A DNA stretch of 43,689 nucleotides, from NCBI GenBank assembly GCA_910578175.1, contig CAJTPF010000001.1:211849-255537 (forward strand), in the 5' to 3' direction. Source of the stretch: an uncultured Lachnospiraceae bacterium (GTDB lineage Bacteria; Bacillota; Clostridia; Lachnospirales; Lachnospiraceae). Position 1 is the first letter of the stretch. Each line of letters opens with the position of its first letter. Both the position numbers and the translations under genes were made by a program. Below the pieces are notes generated by a model. That model made no database searches. It was given only the letters and a program-made list of their open reading frames with translations, and had not been told where the DNA came from. This document shows, one piece after another, positions 25,401 to 32,867 of the stretch.

Positions 25401-25583
25401 GGTTTTGGAACCTTAAGTGAAGAAACACGGAATCAGGCAATCCGGATTTTAAACGAGCTGTCCGGAGGAAAACGGCTGATAGGAATCATTTCCCATGTCA
25501 GCGAGCTGAAAGCACAGGTAGAAACCAGGCTGACAGTATCCAAAACAGCCCGGGGCAGTAAAACCCGGTGGGAGACGATGTAA
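22410..25583 (+). CDS. sbcC: Nuclease SbcCD subunit C (Rad50-type ATPase)
   Basis: This SMC-like ATPase of 1057 residues drives the SbcD nuclease. The N-terminal ATPase lobe has the Walker A GDTGAGKT (residues 33-40) and the Q-loop region AMLAQGEFMKLL. Long coiled coils follow (about 190-900), interrupted near the middle by the zinc hook CPVC (about residues 534-537, DPCPVCGSIHH). The C-terminal lobe carries the signature TLSGGESFMAAL, Walker B DTMFIDEGFGTLS and the H-loop IISHVSEL. It is complete, with no frameshift. It ends four bases from the convergent PAP2-like gene, without an evident terminator. Confidence 0.96.
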   Translation: MKPIYIKMKAFGSYQEETVDFSDVNSGLFLITGDTGAGKTTIFDAITYALYGKTSGGKRNGEMMCSQYASAGTMTEVEFRFLYNNSEYTVCRRPEQPKWKKTEQGGTGYYKQLKTMAPAFVELTMPDGIVWQGKKRETDSKIEEIIGLNVEQFTQIAMLAQGEFMKLLHATSEERKEIFARIFDTRFYARIEKKISERSKEMNQRLTENKQDILRELERIRCVENSSYQQIWDSYEEKFSESDKEGLLKLVSDICLEGERIKRETEEEKEKTGRKLEAVKKELQFAEMTNGIFIQLEETEKQQQELETELPRIKESEEKVKKGQRAAEVRKDYQNLQEKKETLENRKFRITELEQWMKKNLPELEILKDRAREAAEQYANQSPELHGAIADLRRNLERYDELENRKVKYAKIETEFQKTQNKVKELEQNRETRKKEQEEISAATEEIKKRTENMEVLEERTDKERNRQVRLEDIRSYLPELERQERELKKSWDIYEAALREEKTKQAEYDDIYHRFIESQAIILRSGLKEGDPCPVCGSIHHVIPEDGRMEKIDSVDEKMLRKAKTDLDRAAEDKLRADKYRQKNEMDVRNTGCLLENEYSKLYGTELILSENTAEEIESDYQEVKKVIEELEERRKTAEQNIKILEENEKRLKEITAESERLAERLEEKRGEMKQSELQMAECAAGLNQIKETLRYQDKKQAEKILKEKEAEIDGLKETKEKTEKEFQKFEQTVNEKKGMLTSERENLLRDEKGFRLANDIYEKNLETQGFESTEAFTNAVLSGEEIQKLKDTIQKFRDKELLVHNNLERLKREAEGKEKIDTSENQIRQQDLMNRLEGLDREEKELFNMDKINQTAYRNSRKLYTQREIWKEQAAVIDMLNRTANGGISKKRINFQTYIQRRYFRQIIEYANRRLYPMSGGQFILQCREFGDLGTRGSVGLDLDVYSIVNDRVRDVKTLSGGESFMAALSMALGMADIIQNNLGSIHIDTMFIDEGFGTLSEETRNQAIRILNELSGGKRLIGIISHVSELKAQVETRLTVSKTARGSKTRWETM

Positions 25584-25587
25584 TGGT

Positions 25588-26235
25588 TCAGTCTGATCTT
25601 GATAAGAATTTCCAGTCGGGAACATAAACAATAAAGTAAAGCGCTATTGCCATAATAACGGCGCCGATTACATCTATACAGGAATGTTGTTTTAAAAAAA
25701 CGGTAGACAGTGTGATCGATACGGTAAGAACGACGGAACATACCTGGATGGGGATACGGCATCGTTTGCCTTTCAGCCACTGGGATTTCAGGATTCCGAT
25801 CATAATACCGATGGAATTAAAAACATGTATGCTTGGAAATACGTTTGTATTGGTATCAGTCTGATACAGGGAGTAAACGGCGCTTGTAAAAACGCTGTCT
25901 GCATTTGAAAGGTCTGCTCTCAGATCCTGTCCGTTGGGATATATGGTGCAGATGATTAAAAAAATCGTCATTCCGGTGAATAAAAACATACATTCCCTGT
26001 AATAGTCTTTTTTGGAAGAAAAAAACAGGAATATCATTCCGGCTGCAACATATAAAAACCACATATAGTAAGGAATGATAAAGTATTCACAGAATGGGAT
26101 CACATCATCAATCCAGATATGTATAGGAGTATAATCGGTTACTATGGTATTTTCCAGCCATAAAAACCAGGGCATATAGATAAATGCATATAATGCAGTC
26201 CATATGTGGCTGTATTTTTTAAAAAACTGTTTCAT
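25588..26235 (-). CDS. PAP2-superfamily membrane phosphatase-like protein
   Basis: The 215-residue protein has about six membrane helices. The PAP2 motifs are partly visible: NVFPSIHVFNSIG corresponds to the PSGH/PSIH motif, and STVFLKQHSCIDVIGA corresponds to the SxxxxxxHxxxD motif. The PSIH variant is seen in PAP2 proteins that act on lipid-linked head groups. A role in lipid or undecaprenyl phosphate metabolism is plausible, but the substrate is unknown. Its start has AGGA about twelve bases upstream. Confidence 0.82.
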   Translation of the reverse strand: MKQFFKKYSHIWTALYAFIYMPWFLWLENTIVTDYTPIHIWIDDVIPFCEYFIIPYYMWFLYVAAGMIFLFFSSKKDYYRECMFLFTGMTIFLIICTIYPNGQDLRADLSNADSVFTSAVYSLYQTDTNTNVFPSIHVFNSIGIMIGILKSQWLKGKRCRIPIQVCSVVLTVSITLSTVFLKQHSCIDVIGAVIMAIALYFIVYVPDWKFLSRSD

Positions 26236-26419
26236 CGTATTTTATGTCCTGCCTTTCATAATTATCAGAATATGAATTTATTTGTCTTATTCAAACGTGG
26301 AAATTATAACATAATAATTATAATGTATCAATATGATTATCAGTTATGGTATTTGTCCTGCTATGGAGGACATGGCCGTATGATATTTTTATTGTATAAA
26401 AAATTATTTAAAAAAGTGA

Positions 26420-26448
26420 TTGACAAACTATCCCAAAAAAGGTATACT
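26420..26448 (+). promoter_or_regulatory. Consensus promoter of the tRNA-Val/tRNA-Met unit
   Basis: TTGACA (26420-26425), exactly 17 bases and TATACT (26443-26448), about 30 bases before tRNA-Val. Confidence 0.88.
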
Positions 26449-26478
26449 ATCCTAGCGAGTTCGATAAGAAATGCAGAC

Positions 26479-26551
26479 GGGATCTTAGCTCAGCTGGGAG
26501 AGCATCTGCCTTACAAGCAGAGGGTCACAGGTTCGAGCCCTGTAGGTCCCA
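26479..26551 (+). tRNA. tRNA-Val (anticodon TAC)
   Basis: The cloverleaf is complete: acceptor GGGATCT pairs with AGGTCCC, the D-arm is GCTCAGCTGGGAGAGC, the anticodon arm is CTGCC-TTACAAG-style with TAC, and the T-arm is GTTCGAGCC. The discriminator is A, and CCA is not encoded. Confidence 0.95.
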
Positions 26552-26576
26552 TTGAATTTCATTATCTGACATATAT

Positions 26577-26650
26577 GGCGGAATAGCTCAGTTGGCTAGA
26601 GCACACGGTTCATACCCGTGGTGTCATGGGTTCAAATCCCTTTTCCGCTA
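26577..26650 (+). tRNA. tRNA-Met (anticodon CAT, elongator type)
   Basis: Acceptor GGCGGAA pairs with TTCCGCT (G1-U72 wobble, as in other Firmicutes elongator Met tRNAs). The anticodon loop TTCATAC gives CAT, and the T-loop is GTTCAAATC. A CAT anticodon can also belong to the Ile2 tRNA; the acceptor and D-arm favour Met. CCA is not encoded. Confidence 0.9.
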
Positions 26651-26659
26651 CTTCATAAG

Positions 26660-26684
26660 ACTGGAACTGTGTTCCAGTTTTTTT
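26660..26684 (+). terminator. Terminator of the tRNA-Val/tRNA-Met unit
   Basis: ACTGGAAC and GTTCCAGT pair around a three-base loop and are followed by seven T. Confidence 0.93.
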
Positions 26685-26749
26685 GTTATAATTTAGCCTG
26701 CACGGAATCAATGTCAGGCACGGGAGAACCGGAAAGGAAAGGTGAATCG

Positions 26750-27292
26750 ATGAGAGTAGGAATGGGATATGATGTTCATAAACTGGTGGAAGACCGGAAA
26801 CTTATTCTGGGAGGCGTTGAAATCCCTTATGAAAAAGGACTGCTGGGACATTCGGATGCGGACGTACTGCTTCATGCCATAATGGATGCCCTGTTGGGAG
26901 CGGCGGCGCTGGGAGATATAGGTAAACATTTTCCGGACAGTGATGATATCTATAAAGGGATTTCCAGTATGAAGCTGTTGGAAAAAGTCGGAGAGCTGTT
27001 GGATGAAAATCTGTTCGTCATAAATAATATTGATGCCACACTGATCGCCCAGCAGCCTAAAATAGCGCCTTACAGGGAACAGATGGTTACGAATATTGCA
27101 GAAGCCCTTAAAATCGAACGTTCGCTTGTAAATGTAAAAGCTACAACAGAAGAGGGTCTGGGATTTACCGGTGAAATGAAAGGAATGTCGGCGCAGGCCG
27201 TCTGTTCGGTCAGCCGGATCACGGAATTTTCTTATGAGCCGGCTTCGGAAGGCTGCCAGGGCTGTAGCGGCTGCCGGAACCGGAACGAATAA
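26750..27292 (+). CDS. ispF: 2-C-methyl-D-erythritol 2,4-cyclodiphosphate synthase IspF with Cys-rich tail
   Basis: This enzyme cyclises CDP-methylerythritol phosphate in the MEP isoprenoid pathway. The core (residues 1-157) holds MRVGMGYDVHKL (metal ligands Asp8 and His10), GHSDADVLLHAIMDALLGA (His42), GDIGKHFPDSD and the C-terminal KATTEEGLGFTG. The start at 26750 has GGAAAGG upstream and matches the canonical N-terminus; the longer frame from 26618 would read through tRNA-Met. The protein is 180 residues, about 20 longer than usual, and ends in a CxxCxxC tail (EGCQGCSGCRNRNE). The tail may bind metal or be a lineage-specific extension. Confidence 0.93.
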   Translation: MRVGMGYDVHKLVEDRKLILGGVEIPYEKGLLGHSDADVLLHAIMDALLGAAALGDIGKHFPDSDDIYKGISSMKLLEKVGELLDENLFVINNIDATLIAQQPKIAPYREQMVTNIAEALKIERSLVNVKATTEEGLGFTGEMKGMSAQAVCSVSRITEFSYEPASEGCQGCSGCRNRNE

Positions 27293-27353
27293 AAATATTG
27301 GGACAGGAAAGTTTTAATATACGAATGAAAGTTATTGGATGGAAAGGAATCAT

Positions 27354-28442
27354 ATGAAGGTGCAAATGATTGGATTTATATCGGTTATGCTGTCAATGAT
27401 ACTGCTGATCATATTTTACATGACCCGTAAGCTGGACCGAATCTTAAGATGCTATGGAATGACCGTTAAGAAGATGTATCTGTACATCATTACCGGAATC
27501 GTAGGTTTTATCATCGTCATCACCAGGTCTGCTTTTGCGGCCATGGTCCTGTATATGTTTATGATGTTTATCCTTGTGGATATACTGAAGCTTATATTAT
27601 TAAAAACCGATAAAAAGCGGATCATTATAACTCCTCTGGTCAAAATTTATTGTCATGGTATACTGATAGCAGGGATCGGACTGCTGATTGCCCTGTATTC
27701 TGCATATAATGCAAAAAATATCCATGTGACGGAATATCAGATTATGATTGATAAACATTTGGATAATGATATCAATATCGTTCTTTTATCGGATATTCAT
27801 GCAGGAACGGCAGTCAGAGAGCATCAGTTTGATAAAATGCTGGAAAAGGTTAATAAACTGAAACCGGATATCATCTGTCTTACGGGAGATATTTTTGACG
27901 AAAGCAGTGATCAGCAGATGATCCGCTATGCCTGCGATACTTTTTCAAAAATGCACTCTGTATATGGAGTGTATTACATAACCGGAAATCATGATAAAGG
28001 AATCATGGACGATTTTGAAGAATTGCTTCTTGCTGCAGGGGTAAAAATAATAGATGATTCCGCTGTTTTTATTGATAACAGGTTTTATCTTGTGGGACGT
28101 ACCGATTTGGGAATGGAAGGTGAGAAAGAACGCACTTCCATGGAACGATTGTTAGAGCAGGTGGATGTCTCTTATCCGGTTATTTTATTGGATCACAGGC
28201 CAACGGCGCTGGAGGAAGCCAGAGATACCGGCGTGGATCTGCAGCTTTCCGGCCATACGCATGCCGGCCAGATATTTCCTGGAAATATTATTGTAGATAT
28301 TTTTAATGATGTCGGTTACGGATTTAAAAACTATCACGGATTGAATGTAGTAGTCAGTTCCGGATACGGTACCTGGGGATTTCCGATCCGGGTGGGAAGC
28401 CGCAGTGAAATCGTGAATGTAATATTGCAAGGAAAGCGGTAA
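27354..28442 (+). CDS. Membrane-anchored calcineurin-like metallophosphoesterase (YkuE/YaeI-like)
   Basis: The N-terminal third (about 1-120) contains three or four membrane helices. The rest is a metallophosphoesterase domain with the motifs LLSDIHAG, LTGDIFDE, ITGNHDKG and SGHTHAGQIFPG in the correct order. The family includes UDP-2,3-diacylglucosamine hydrolase-like and phospholipid or wall-lipid phosphatases; the substrate here is unknown. The start at 27354 is preferred because AAAGGA lies five bases before it; an in-frame ATG at 27339 overlaps that site. It lies between ispF and cysS. Confidence 0.88.
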   Translation: MKVQMIGFISVMLSMILLIIFYMTRKLDRILRCYGMTVKKMYLYIITGIVGFIIVITRSAFAAMVLYMFMMFILVDILKLILLKTDKKRIIITPLVKIYCHGILIAGIGLLIALYSAYNAKNIHVTEYQIMIDKHLDNDINIVLLSDIHAGTAVREHQFDKMLEKVNKLKPDIICLTGDIFDESSDQQMIRYACDTFSKMHSVYGVYYITGNHDKGIMDDFEELLLAAGVKIIDDSAVFIDNRFYLVGRTDLGMEGEKERTSMERLLEQVDVSYPVILLDHRPTALEEARDTGVDLQLSGHTHAGQIFPGNIIVDIFNDVGYGFKNYHGLNVVVSSGYGTWGFPIRVGSRSEIVNVILQGKR

Positions 28443-28502
28443 TATGCTAATCTATTAGAATGCAGGATTCCGGGGGAACCGGAACGGAATGGAGGATATT
28501 TC

Positions 28503-29909
28503 ATGAAGATTTATAATACGATGACACGCAGAAAAGAAGATTTTATACCGCTGGAAGACGGTAAGGTCAGAATGTATGTGTGCGGTCCTACCGTATATAA
28601 TCTGATTCATATTGGAAATGCCAGACCGATGATCATATTTGATACGGTCAGAAGATATATGGAATACATTGGATATGATGTAAATTATGTTACAAATTTT
28701 ACGGATGTGGATGATAAGATCATTAAAGCGGCAAACGAGGAAGGTGTTTCACCGGAGGAAATCGCCGGCCGCTATATTGCGGAATGTAAGAAGGACATGG
28801 AAGCCCTGAATGTAAAAGAGGCTACGAAACACCCGCTGGCAACGGAAGAAATTGACGGCATGATCGAAATGATCGATACCCTGATCCAAAAGGGATATGC
28901 ATATGATTCCAATGGTACCGTATATTTCCGTACGAGAAAATTTGATGAATATGGAAAATTATCCAGAAAAAATATTGATGATCTGGAAGCGGGTCACCGG
29001 GAAATCAAGGTAGCAGGTGAAGAGAACAAGGAAGATCCGCTGGATTTTGTTCTGTGGAAGCCGAAAAAGGAGGGAGAGCCTTACTGGACATCTCCATGGA
29101 GTGACGGACGTCCGGGCTGGCATATCGAATGTTCGGTCATGTCTAAGAAGTATCTTGGAGAGCAGATTGACATTCATGCAGGAGGAGAGGATTTGATCTT
29201 TCCGCATCATGAGAATGAAATAGCGCAGAGTGAAGCGGCCAATGGCAGGGAGTTTGCAAAATACTGGATGCACAATGGTTTTTTAAATATAGATAATAAA
29301 AAAATGTCTAAGTCCGTAGGAAACTTCTTCACGGTACGGGATATCAGCGAAAAGTATGATCTGCAGGTCCTGCGGTTTTTCATGCTGAGCGCCCATTACA
29401 GAAGTCCGATAAATTTTAGCGCTGAACTGATGGAAGCGGCTAAGAACGGACTGGACCGAATTCTTACGGCAGTAGAGAATCTGGATCATCTGTCAGAAAA
29501 TGCCGTTACCGTAGAACTGACAGCGGAAGAATCGGAGAACATCTGCAAAATAAACGCTTTGGTGGAAAAATTTAAAGCAGCAATGGAGGATGATTTTAAT
29601 ACGGCGGATGCGGTATCGGTTATTTTTGAACTGGTCAGACTGGCGAATACCACAGCAGGGGAATCTTCTTCAAAAGAATATACCGGAGAATTAAAAAAGC
29701 AGATCGTTACTTTGGCGGATGTTCTTGGGATCATTGCCGAAAAGGAAAAAGAGATATTAGACAGCGAAATTGAGATATTGATCGCAGAACGCCGGAATGC
29801 CCGGAAAGAAAAGAACTTTGCCAGAGCGGATGAAATCAGGGCGGAACTTTTGGAACGGGGAATAATATTGGAAGATACAAGAGAAGGTGTCAAATGGAAA
29901 AGAGTTTAG
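28503..29909 (+). CDS. cysS: Cysteinyl-tRNA synthetase
   Basis: This class I synthetase charges tRNA-Cys. The 468 residues show the zinc Cys in YVCGPTVYN, the HIGH-type HIGNARPM, WHIECSVM and FPHHENEIAQSE with the other zinc ligands, and KKMSKSVGNF. The C-terminal DALR-like helical domain is present. GGAGG lies eight bases before the ATG. It overlaps mrnC by 16 bases and starts a conserved Firmicutes cluster. No T-box element was found in the 60 bases upstream. Confidence 0.96.
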   Translation: MKIYNTMTRRKEDFIPLEDGKVRMYVCGPTVYNLIHIGNARPMIIFDTVRRYMEYIGYDVNYVTNFTDVDDKIIKAANEEGVSPEEIAGRYIAECKKDMEALNVKEATKHPLATEEIDGMIEMIDTLIQKGYAYDSNGTVYFRTRKFDEYGKLSRKNIDDLEAGHREIKVAGEENKEDPLDFVLWKPKKEGEPYWTSPWSDGRPGWHIECSVMSKKYLGEQIDIHAGGEDLIFPHHENEIAQSEAANGREFAKYWMHNGFLNIDNKKMSKSVGNFFTVRDISEKYDLQVLRFFMLSAHYRSPINFSAELMEAAKNGLDRILTAVENLDHLSENAVTVELTAEESENICKINALVEKFKAAMEDDFNTADAVSVIFELVRLANTTAGESSSKEYTGELKKQIVTLADVLGIIAEKEKEILDSEIEILIAERRNARKEKNFARADEIRAELLERGIILEDTREGVKWKRV

Positions 29910-30334
29910 ACCTTTATTCGGTCATAAAGGAAAAATACCGGATTCATGATATCGATCTGAAAACATATTCACCTTTGGCTCTGGCATATATCGGAGATGC
30001 CATATATGAGATCATCATCCGGACAAAGCTGGTGACTGAGGCAAATACCCAGGTCAGAAAACTGCACAAGCGGGCAAGTGATCTGGTAAAAGCCCATACC
30101 CAGGCAGAGATGATCACAAGTCTGTTAGAGGAACTGACGGAAACCGAACTGCAGATTTATAAGCGTGGACGAAATGCAAAAACTGCTACCATGGCAAAAA
30201 ATGCAACAATGAAGGATTATCGGAGCGCTACCGGCTTTGAGGCGGTAATGGGATATTTATATCTGAATCAGCAGAGTGACAGAATGATGGAACTGATTGA
30301 AATGGGAATACGGAATGTGAAGGAGACTGTATGA
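29894..30334 (+). CDS. mrnC: Mini-ribonuclease 3
   Basis: This short RNase III-like nuclease (146 residues, no dsRNA-binding domain) matures 23S rRNA ends. The active-site signature LALAYIGDAIYEIIIR is near the N-terminus, and FEAVMGYLYL near the end carries the second acidic motif. It overlaps cysS at its start and rlmB at its end by four bases, as in other Firmicutes, which supports translational coupling. Confidence 0.94.
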   Translation: MEKSLDLYSVIKEKYRIHDIDLKTYSPLALAYIGDAIYEIIIRTKLVTEANTQVRKLHKRASDLVKAHTQAEMITSLLEELTETELQIYKRGRNAKTATMAKNATMKDYRSATGFEAVMGYLYLNQQSDRMMELIEMGIRNVKETV

Positions 30335-31071
30335 GATACAAGGAATTAACGATTGAGGGGAGAAATGCCGTGATTGAGGCATTTCGCTCAGGCAAGACCA
30401 TAGATAAAGTGTATTTACAGGATGGATGCCATGATGGTCCGTTAAGCACCATATCCAGAGAGGCAAGAAAAAAGGATACCATTGTTCAGTATGTTCCGAA
30501 AGAACGGCTGGACCAGATGTCCGGGACGGGAAAGCATCAGGGCGTGATAGCCATGGCTGCTGCTTATGAGTATGCCGGAGTTGGGGATATTCTGCAGGCG
30601 GCAAAGGACAAAGGCGAGGAGCCTTTTATCATTATTCTGGATAATATTGAAGATCCTCACAATCTGGGGGCCATTATCCGCACTGCCAATCTTTCCGGTG
30701 CCCATGGAATCATCATTCCGAAGCGCAGGGCGGCGGGACTGACGGCTGCGGTTGCCAGAACCTCTGCAGGAGCCATCTACCATACGCCGGTGGCAAAAGT
30801 GACTAATATCTCCGCAACGATCGAAGAACTGAAAAAAGAAGGATTATGGTTTGTCTGTGCGGATATGGATGGTGAGATCATGTATCAGCTGGATCTGAAA
30901 GGCCCTATCGGTCTGGTCATCGGAAATGAAGGTGAGGGGGTCAGCCGTCTGGTAAAGGAGAAGTGTGATTTTACGGCGGCAATCCCGATGAAAGGGGATA
31001 TTGATTCCCTGAATGCTTCTGTGGCAGCAGGGGTGCTTGCTTATGAGATTGTCAGACAGCGTATGCTGTAG
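30331..31071 (+). CDS. rlmB: 23S rRNA (guanosine-2'-O)-methyltransferase RlmB (TrmH/SPOUT family)
   Basis: The 246-residue SPOUT methyltransferase has an N-terminal substrate-binding domain (GRNAVIEAFRSG) and a catalytic trefoil-knot domain: NIEDPHNLGAIIRTA, then VIGNEGEGVSRLV, and the motif 3 region IPMKGDIDSLNASVAAGV. These are the three SPOUT motifs of the RlmB branch. It uses S-adenosylmethionine to methylate ribosomal RNA. It is coupled to mrnC and followed after ten bases by sigH. Confidence 0.93.
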   Translation: MRYKELTIEGRNAVIEAFRSGKTIDKVYLQDGCHDGPLSTISREARKKDTIVQYVPKERLDQMSGTGKHQGVIAMAAAYEYAGVGDILQAAKDKGEEPFIIILDNIEDPHNLGAIIRTANLSGAHGIIIPKRRAAGLTAAVARTSAGAIYHTPVAKVTNISATIEELKKEGLWFVCADMDGEIMYQLDLKGPIGLVIGNEGEGVSRLVKEKCDFTAAIPMKGDIDSLNASVAAGVLAYEIVRQRML

Positions 31072-31081
31072 AAGGAGCGAT

Positions 31082-31711
31082 ATGGAAACAAACCTGAGGT
31101 ACCAGGAACTGCCGGATGAAAAACTGATTGACTTGCTGAATCAGGGGAATAACCGGGTAATGGATATATTATTGGATAAATATAAAAACATGGTTCGGCG
31201 GAAAGCCAGAGCCATGTTTTTGGTTGGCGGGGATACGGATGATTTGATTCAGGAGGGAATGATCGGTTTATACAAAGCCATTCGGGATTACGATAAAAAC
31301 AGGGAGGCTTCCTTTCAGACATTTGCCGGCCTGTGCGTTGAGAGACAGATCTACACGGCGGTCAATAATTCCAAGCGTAAAAAGCACGGACCTTTGAACA
31401 GCTATGTTTCCATATTTGGAACGGAGTCGGATTCCGGGATTTATGAAGAGTATTATGTGGATAATCACTTGGATGAAAACCGCAATCCGGAAGAATTACT
31501 GATCGACAGGGAAAATGTCAGATATATTGAGCGGGCGCTGGAAAAAAGCCTCAGTAAATTTGAATGGGAAGTGATTAAAATGTATATCGACGGAGACGGA
31601 TACCGGGAAATAGCCAGAAGGATGGATAAAAAGCCCAAAACCATTGATAATGCCCTGCAGAGGATTAAAAACAAGGTTAACGGAATTCTTGACGAAATGC
31701 GTTGTTTATAG
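31082..31711 (+). CDS. sigH: RNA polymerase sigma-H-type factor (SigH/Spo0H)
   Basis: The 209-residue protein has sigma-70 region 2 (DLIQEGMIGLYKAIRDYD, with FQTFAGLCVERQI) and a region 4 HTH (GYREIARRMDKKPKTIDNALQRI). The sequence and gene neighbourhood match Firmicutes SigH, which runs early stationary-phase and sporulation genes. The ATG at 31082 has AAGGAG eight bases upstream; the longer frame from 31013 lies inside rlmB. In Bacillus the gene yacP/rae1 lies between rlmB and sigH; it is absent here. Confidence 0.93.
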   Translation: METNLRYQELPDEKLIDLLNQGNNRVMDILLDKYKNMVRRKARAMFLVGGDTDDLIQEGMIGLYKAIRDYDKNREASFQTFAGLCVERQIYTAVNNSKRKKHGPLNSYVSIFGTESDSGIYEEYYVDNHLDENRNPEELLIDRENVRYIERALEKSLSKFEWEVIKMYIDGDGYREIARRMDKKPKTIDNALQRIKNKVNGILDEMRCL

Positions 31712-31797
31712 CCGGGTCAAAAGTTAATTTTCAGAGGCATACAGCCGATATAAATAAAAAGGTACTTGGAAAGATTTGCTATTTTGGAGGCATGCAT

Positions 31798-32400
31798 ATG
31801 AAAGTGACGGAAAACAGGGTAAATCCGTATATGAACAGAAATACGGGAGGTAACAGATCCAACAGATCAAAAAACAAAAAAGACGGTTTTGTCAGAGTAC
31901 ATATCGGTTTTAACCCGTCAGGAGAAAAGGCACGTATCGCCAATGCCAAGACGCAATCCCAGGTAACAGCCATAGAGCGTTCCCTGAGGGCTACATTACA
32001 AATGGCTGAACGCTATAACAGTGATGATAATACCATACGGGCGATCAAGAAAACCATTGCGAAGGCGCTTAAAAAATATAAGGCATTGGGAAAAGAAGAA
32101 CGGATGGAAAATGCCAGAAAAGTGGCGGAAAGTGCGAAAAACAGGGAAGCAGAGTATAGAATCGCACGGGAACTGGCACAGAAGCGGAATGCGAGGGAGA
32201 GAAGAGAGCGCGCCGAGGCCGCAGACTCAGGCGGCGTATCCGGATCCCATAACAAACGGGAGAATGGATATGAAAGAAGCAGGGAAAGCAACAGGGAAAA
32301 CAGTATTGACGTCTTGTGTGATGGATTTACCGGCACTTCCCAGACGGATCTTCCAGTTCCTGCGGATGTGGCGGGAGCAGAAGTGGATATTACTTTGTAA
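31798..32400 (+). CDS. Basic, helix-rich protein of unknown function
   Basis: The 200-residue protein starts at 31798, with GGAGG (31786-31790) seven bases upstream; the ATG at 31792 is too close to that site. Residues 10-40 are Asn/Arg/Lys-rich. The middle (about 45-150) is a charged alpha-helical stretch (KALKKYKALGKEERMENARKVAE type) that could form a coiled coil. The C-terminus is Ser/Arg/Gly-rich and ends in acidic-hydrophobic residues. There is no signal peptide or membrane helix. It follows sigH by 86 bases and may be in its transcript. I do not recognise the family. Confidence 0.8.
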   Translation: MKVTENRVNPYMNRNTGGNRSNRSKNKKDGFVRVHIGFNPSGEKARIANAKTQSQVTAIERSLRATLQMAERYNSDDNTIRAIKKTIAKALKKYKALGKEERMENARKVAESAKNREAEYRIARELAQKRNARERRERAEAADSGGVSGSHNKRENGYERSRESNRENSIDVLCDGFTGTSQTDLPVPADVAGAEVDITL

Positions 32401-32427
32401 AAAAAAACAAGAGTTTGAGATTTCTAC

Positions 32428-32456
32428 TTGACAAAACGGAAAATACAAAGTATATT
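32428..32456 (+). promoter_or_regulatory. Consensus promoter of tRNA-Thr
   Basis: TTGACA (32428-32433), exactly 17 bases and TATATT (32451-32456), 20 bases before the tRNA. Confidence 0.87.
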
Positions 32457-32476
32457 AATAGACGTGTGTGAAACAC

Positions 32477-32549
32477 GCTGATATGGCTCAGTCGGTAGAG
32501 CGTCGCCTTGGTAAGGCGGAGGTCACGGGTTCGATTCCCGTTATCAGCT
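32477..32549 (+). tRNA. tRNA-Thr (anticodon GGT)
   Basis: Acceptor GCTGATA pairs perfectly with TATCAGC. The D-arm is GCTCAGTCGGTAGAGC, the anticodon loop CTTGGTAA reads GGT, and the T-loop is GTTCGATTC. The discriminator is T, typical of threonine tRNAs, and CCA is not encoded. Confidence 0.95.
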
Positions 32550-32552
32550 TAA

Positions 32553-32613
32553 AAAAATAAATAAATCTTTCCTCTGGACGAAAGCAGACCAGAGGAAAGA
32601 TTTATTTATTTTA
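32553..32613. terminator. Long bidirectional terminator after tRNA-Thr
   Basis: An AAATAAATAAATC arm followed by TTTCCTCTGG pairs almost perfectly with CCAGAGGAAA and GATTTATTTATTT around an 11-base loop. The outer A/T pairs give T-tracts on both strands. The right arm overlaps the stop of the small minus-strand gene at 32606. Confidence 0.85.
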
Positions 32614-32791
32614 CAACCGCTTTAAAACCGGATTCTACATAATTTTGCATATCTTCTTTTGTTTTCATCGATCTGGCGTTTTCGATCACGGTTTTCTGTT
32701 CGATATCGGACAAACTTGAGAATTTATTTAAAATTTCAAGATGTTTCGCCAGTTCCATGGAAAAACCGATGGGAAGTTCTTCTTCTATCAT
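32606..32791 (-). CDS. Small acidic helical protein of unknown function (61 aa)
   Basis: The 61-residue frame starts with ATG preceded by TTTGGAGG on the minus strand, a strong ribosome binding site, which supports it as a real gene despite its size. The sequence is amphipathic and helical (ELAKHLEILNKFSSLS, MQNYVESGF) with no Cys or membrane segment. It terminates in the shared hairpin. Similar short proteins are common in Lachnospiraceae, but I cannot assign a family or function. Confidence 0.72.
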   Translation of the reverse strand: MIEEELPIGFSMELAKHLEILNKFSSLSDIEQKTVIENARSMKTKEDMQNYVESGFKAVVK

Positions 32792-32867
32792 TTATACCTC
32801 CAAACTATAGTTCTGTCTGTTTATTGTTTGACCTTAATCACAGTATGTGCAGAAGCAGCAGCAATAT

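Noticed and set aside
26206..26586. Open frame of 126 codons reading into tRNA-Val
   Set aside because: It crosses a consensus tRNA promoter and the tRNA itself and has no ribosome binding site.
28443..28502. T-box leader for cysS
   Set aside because: The gap is only 60 bases and lacks a T-box motif or specifier stem; just two small hairpins are visible.
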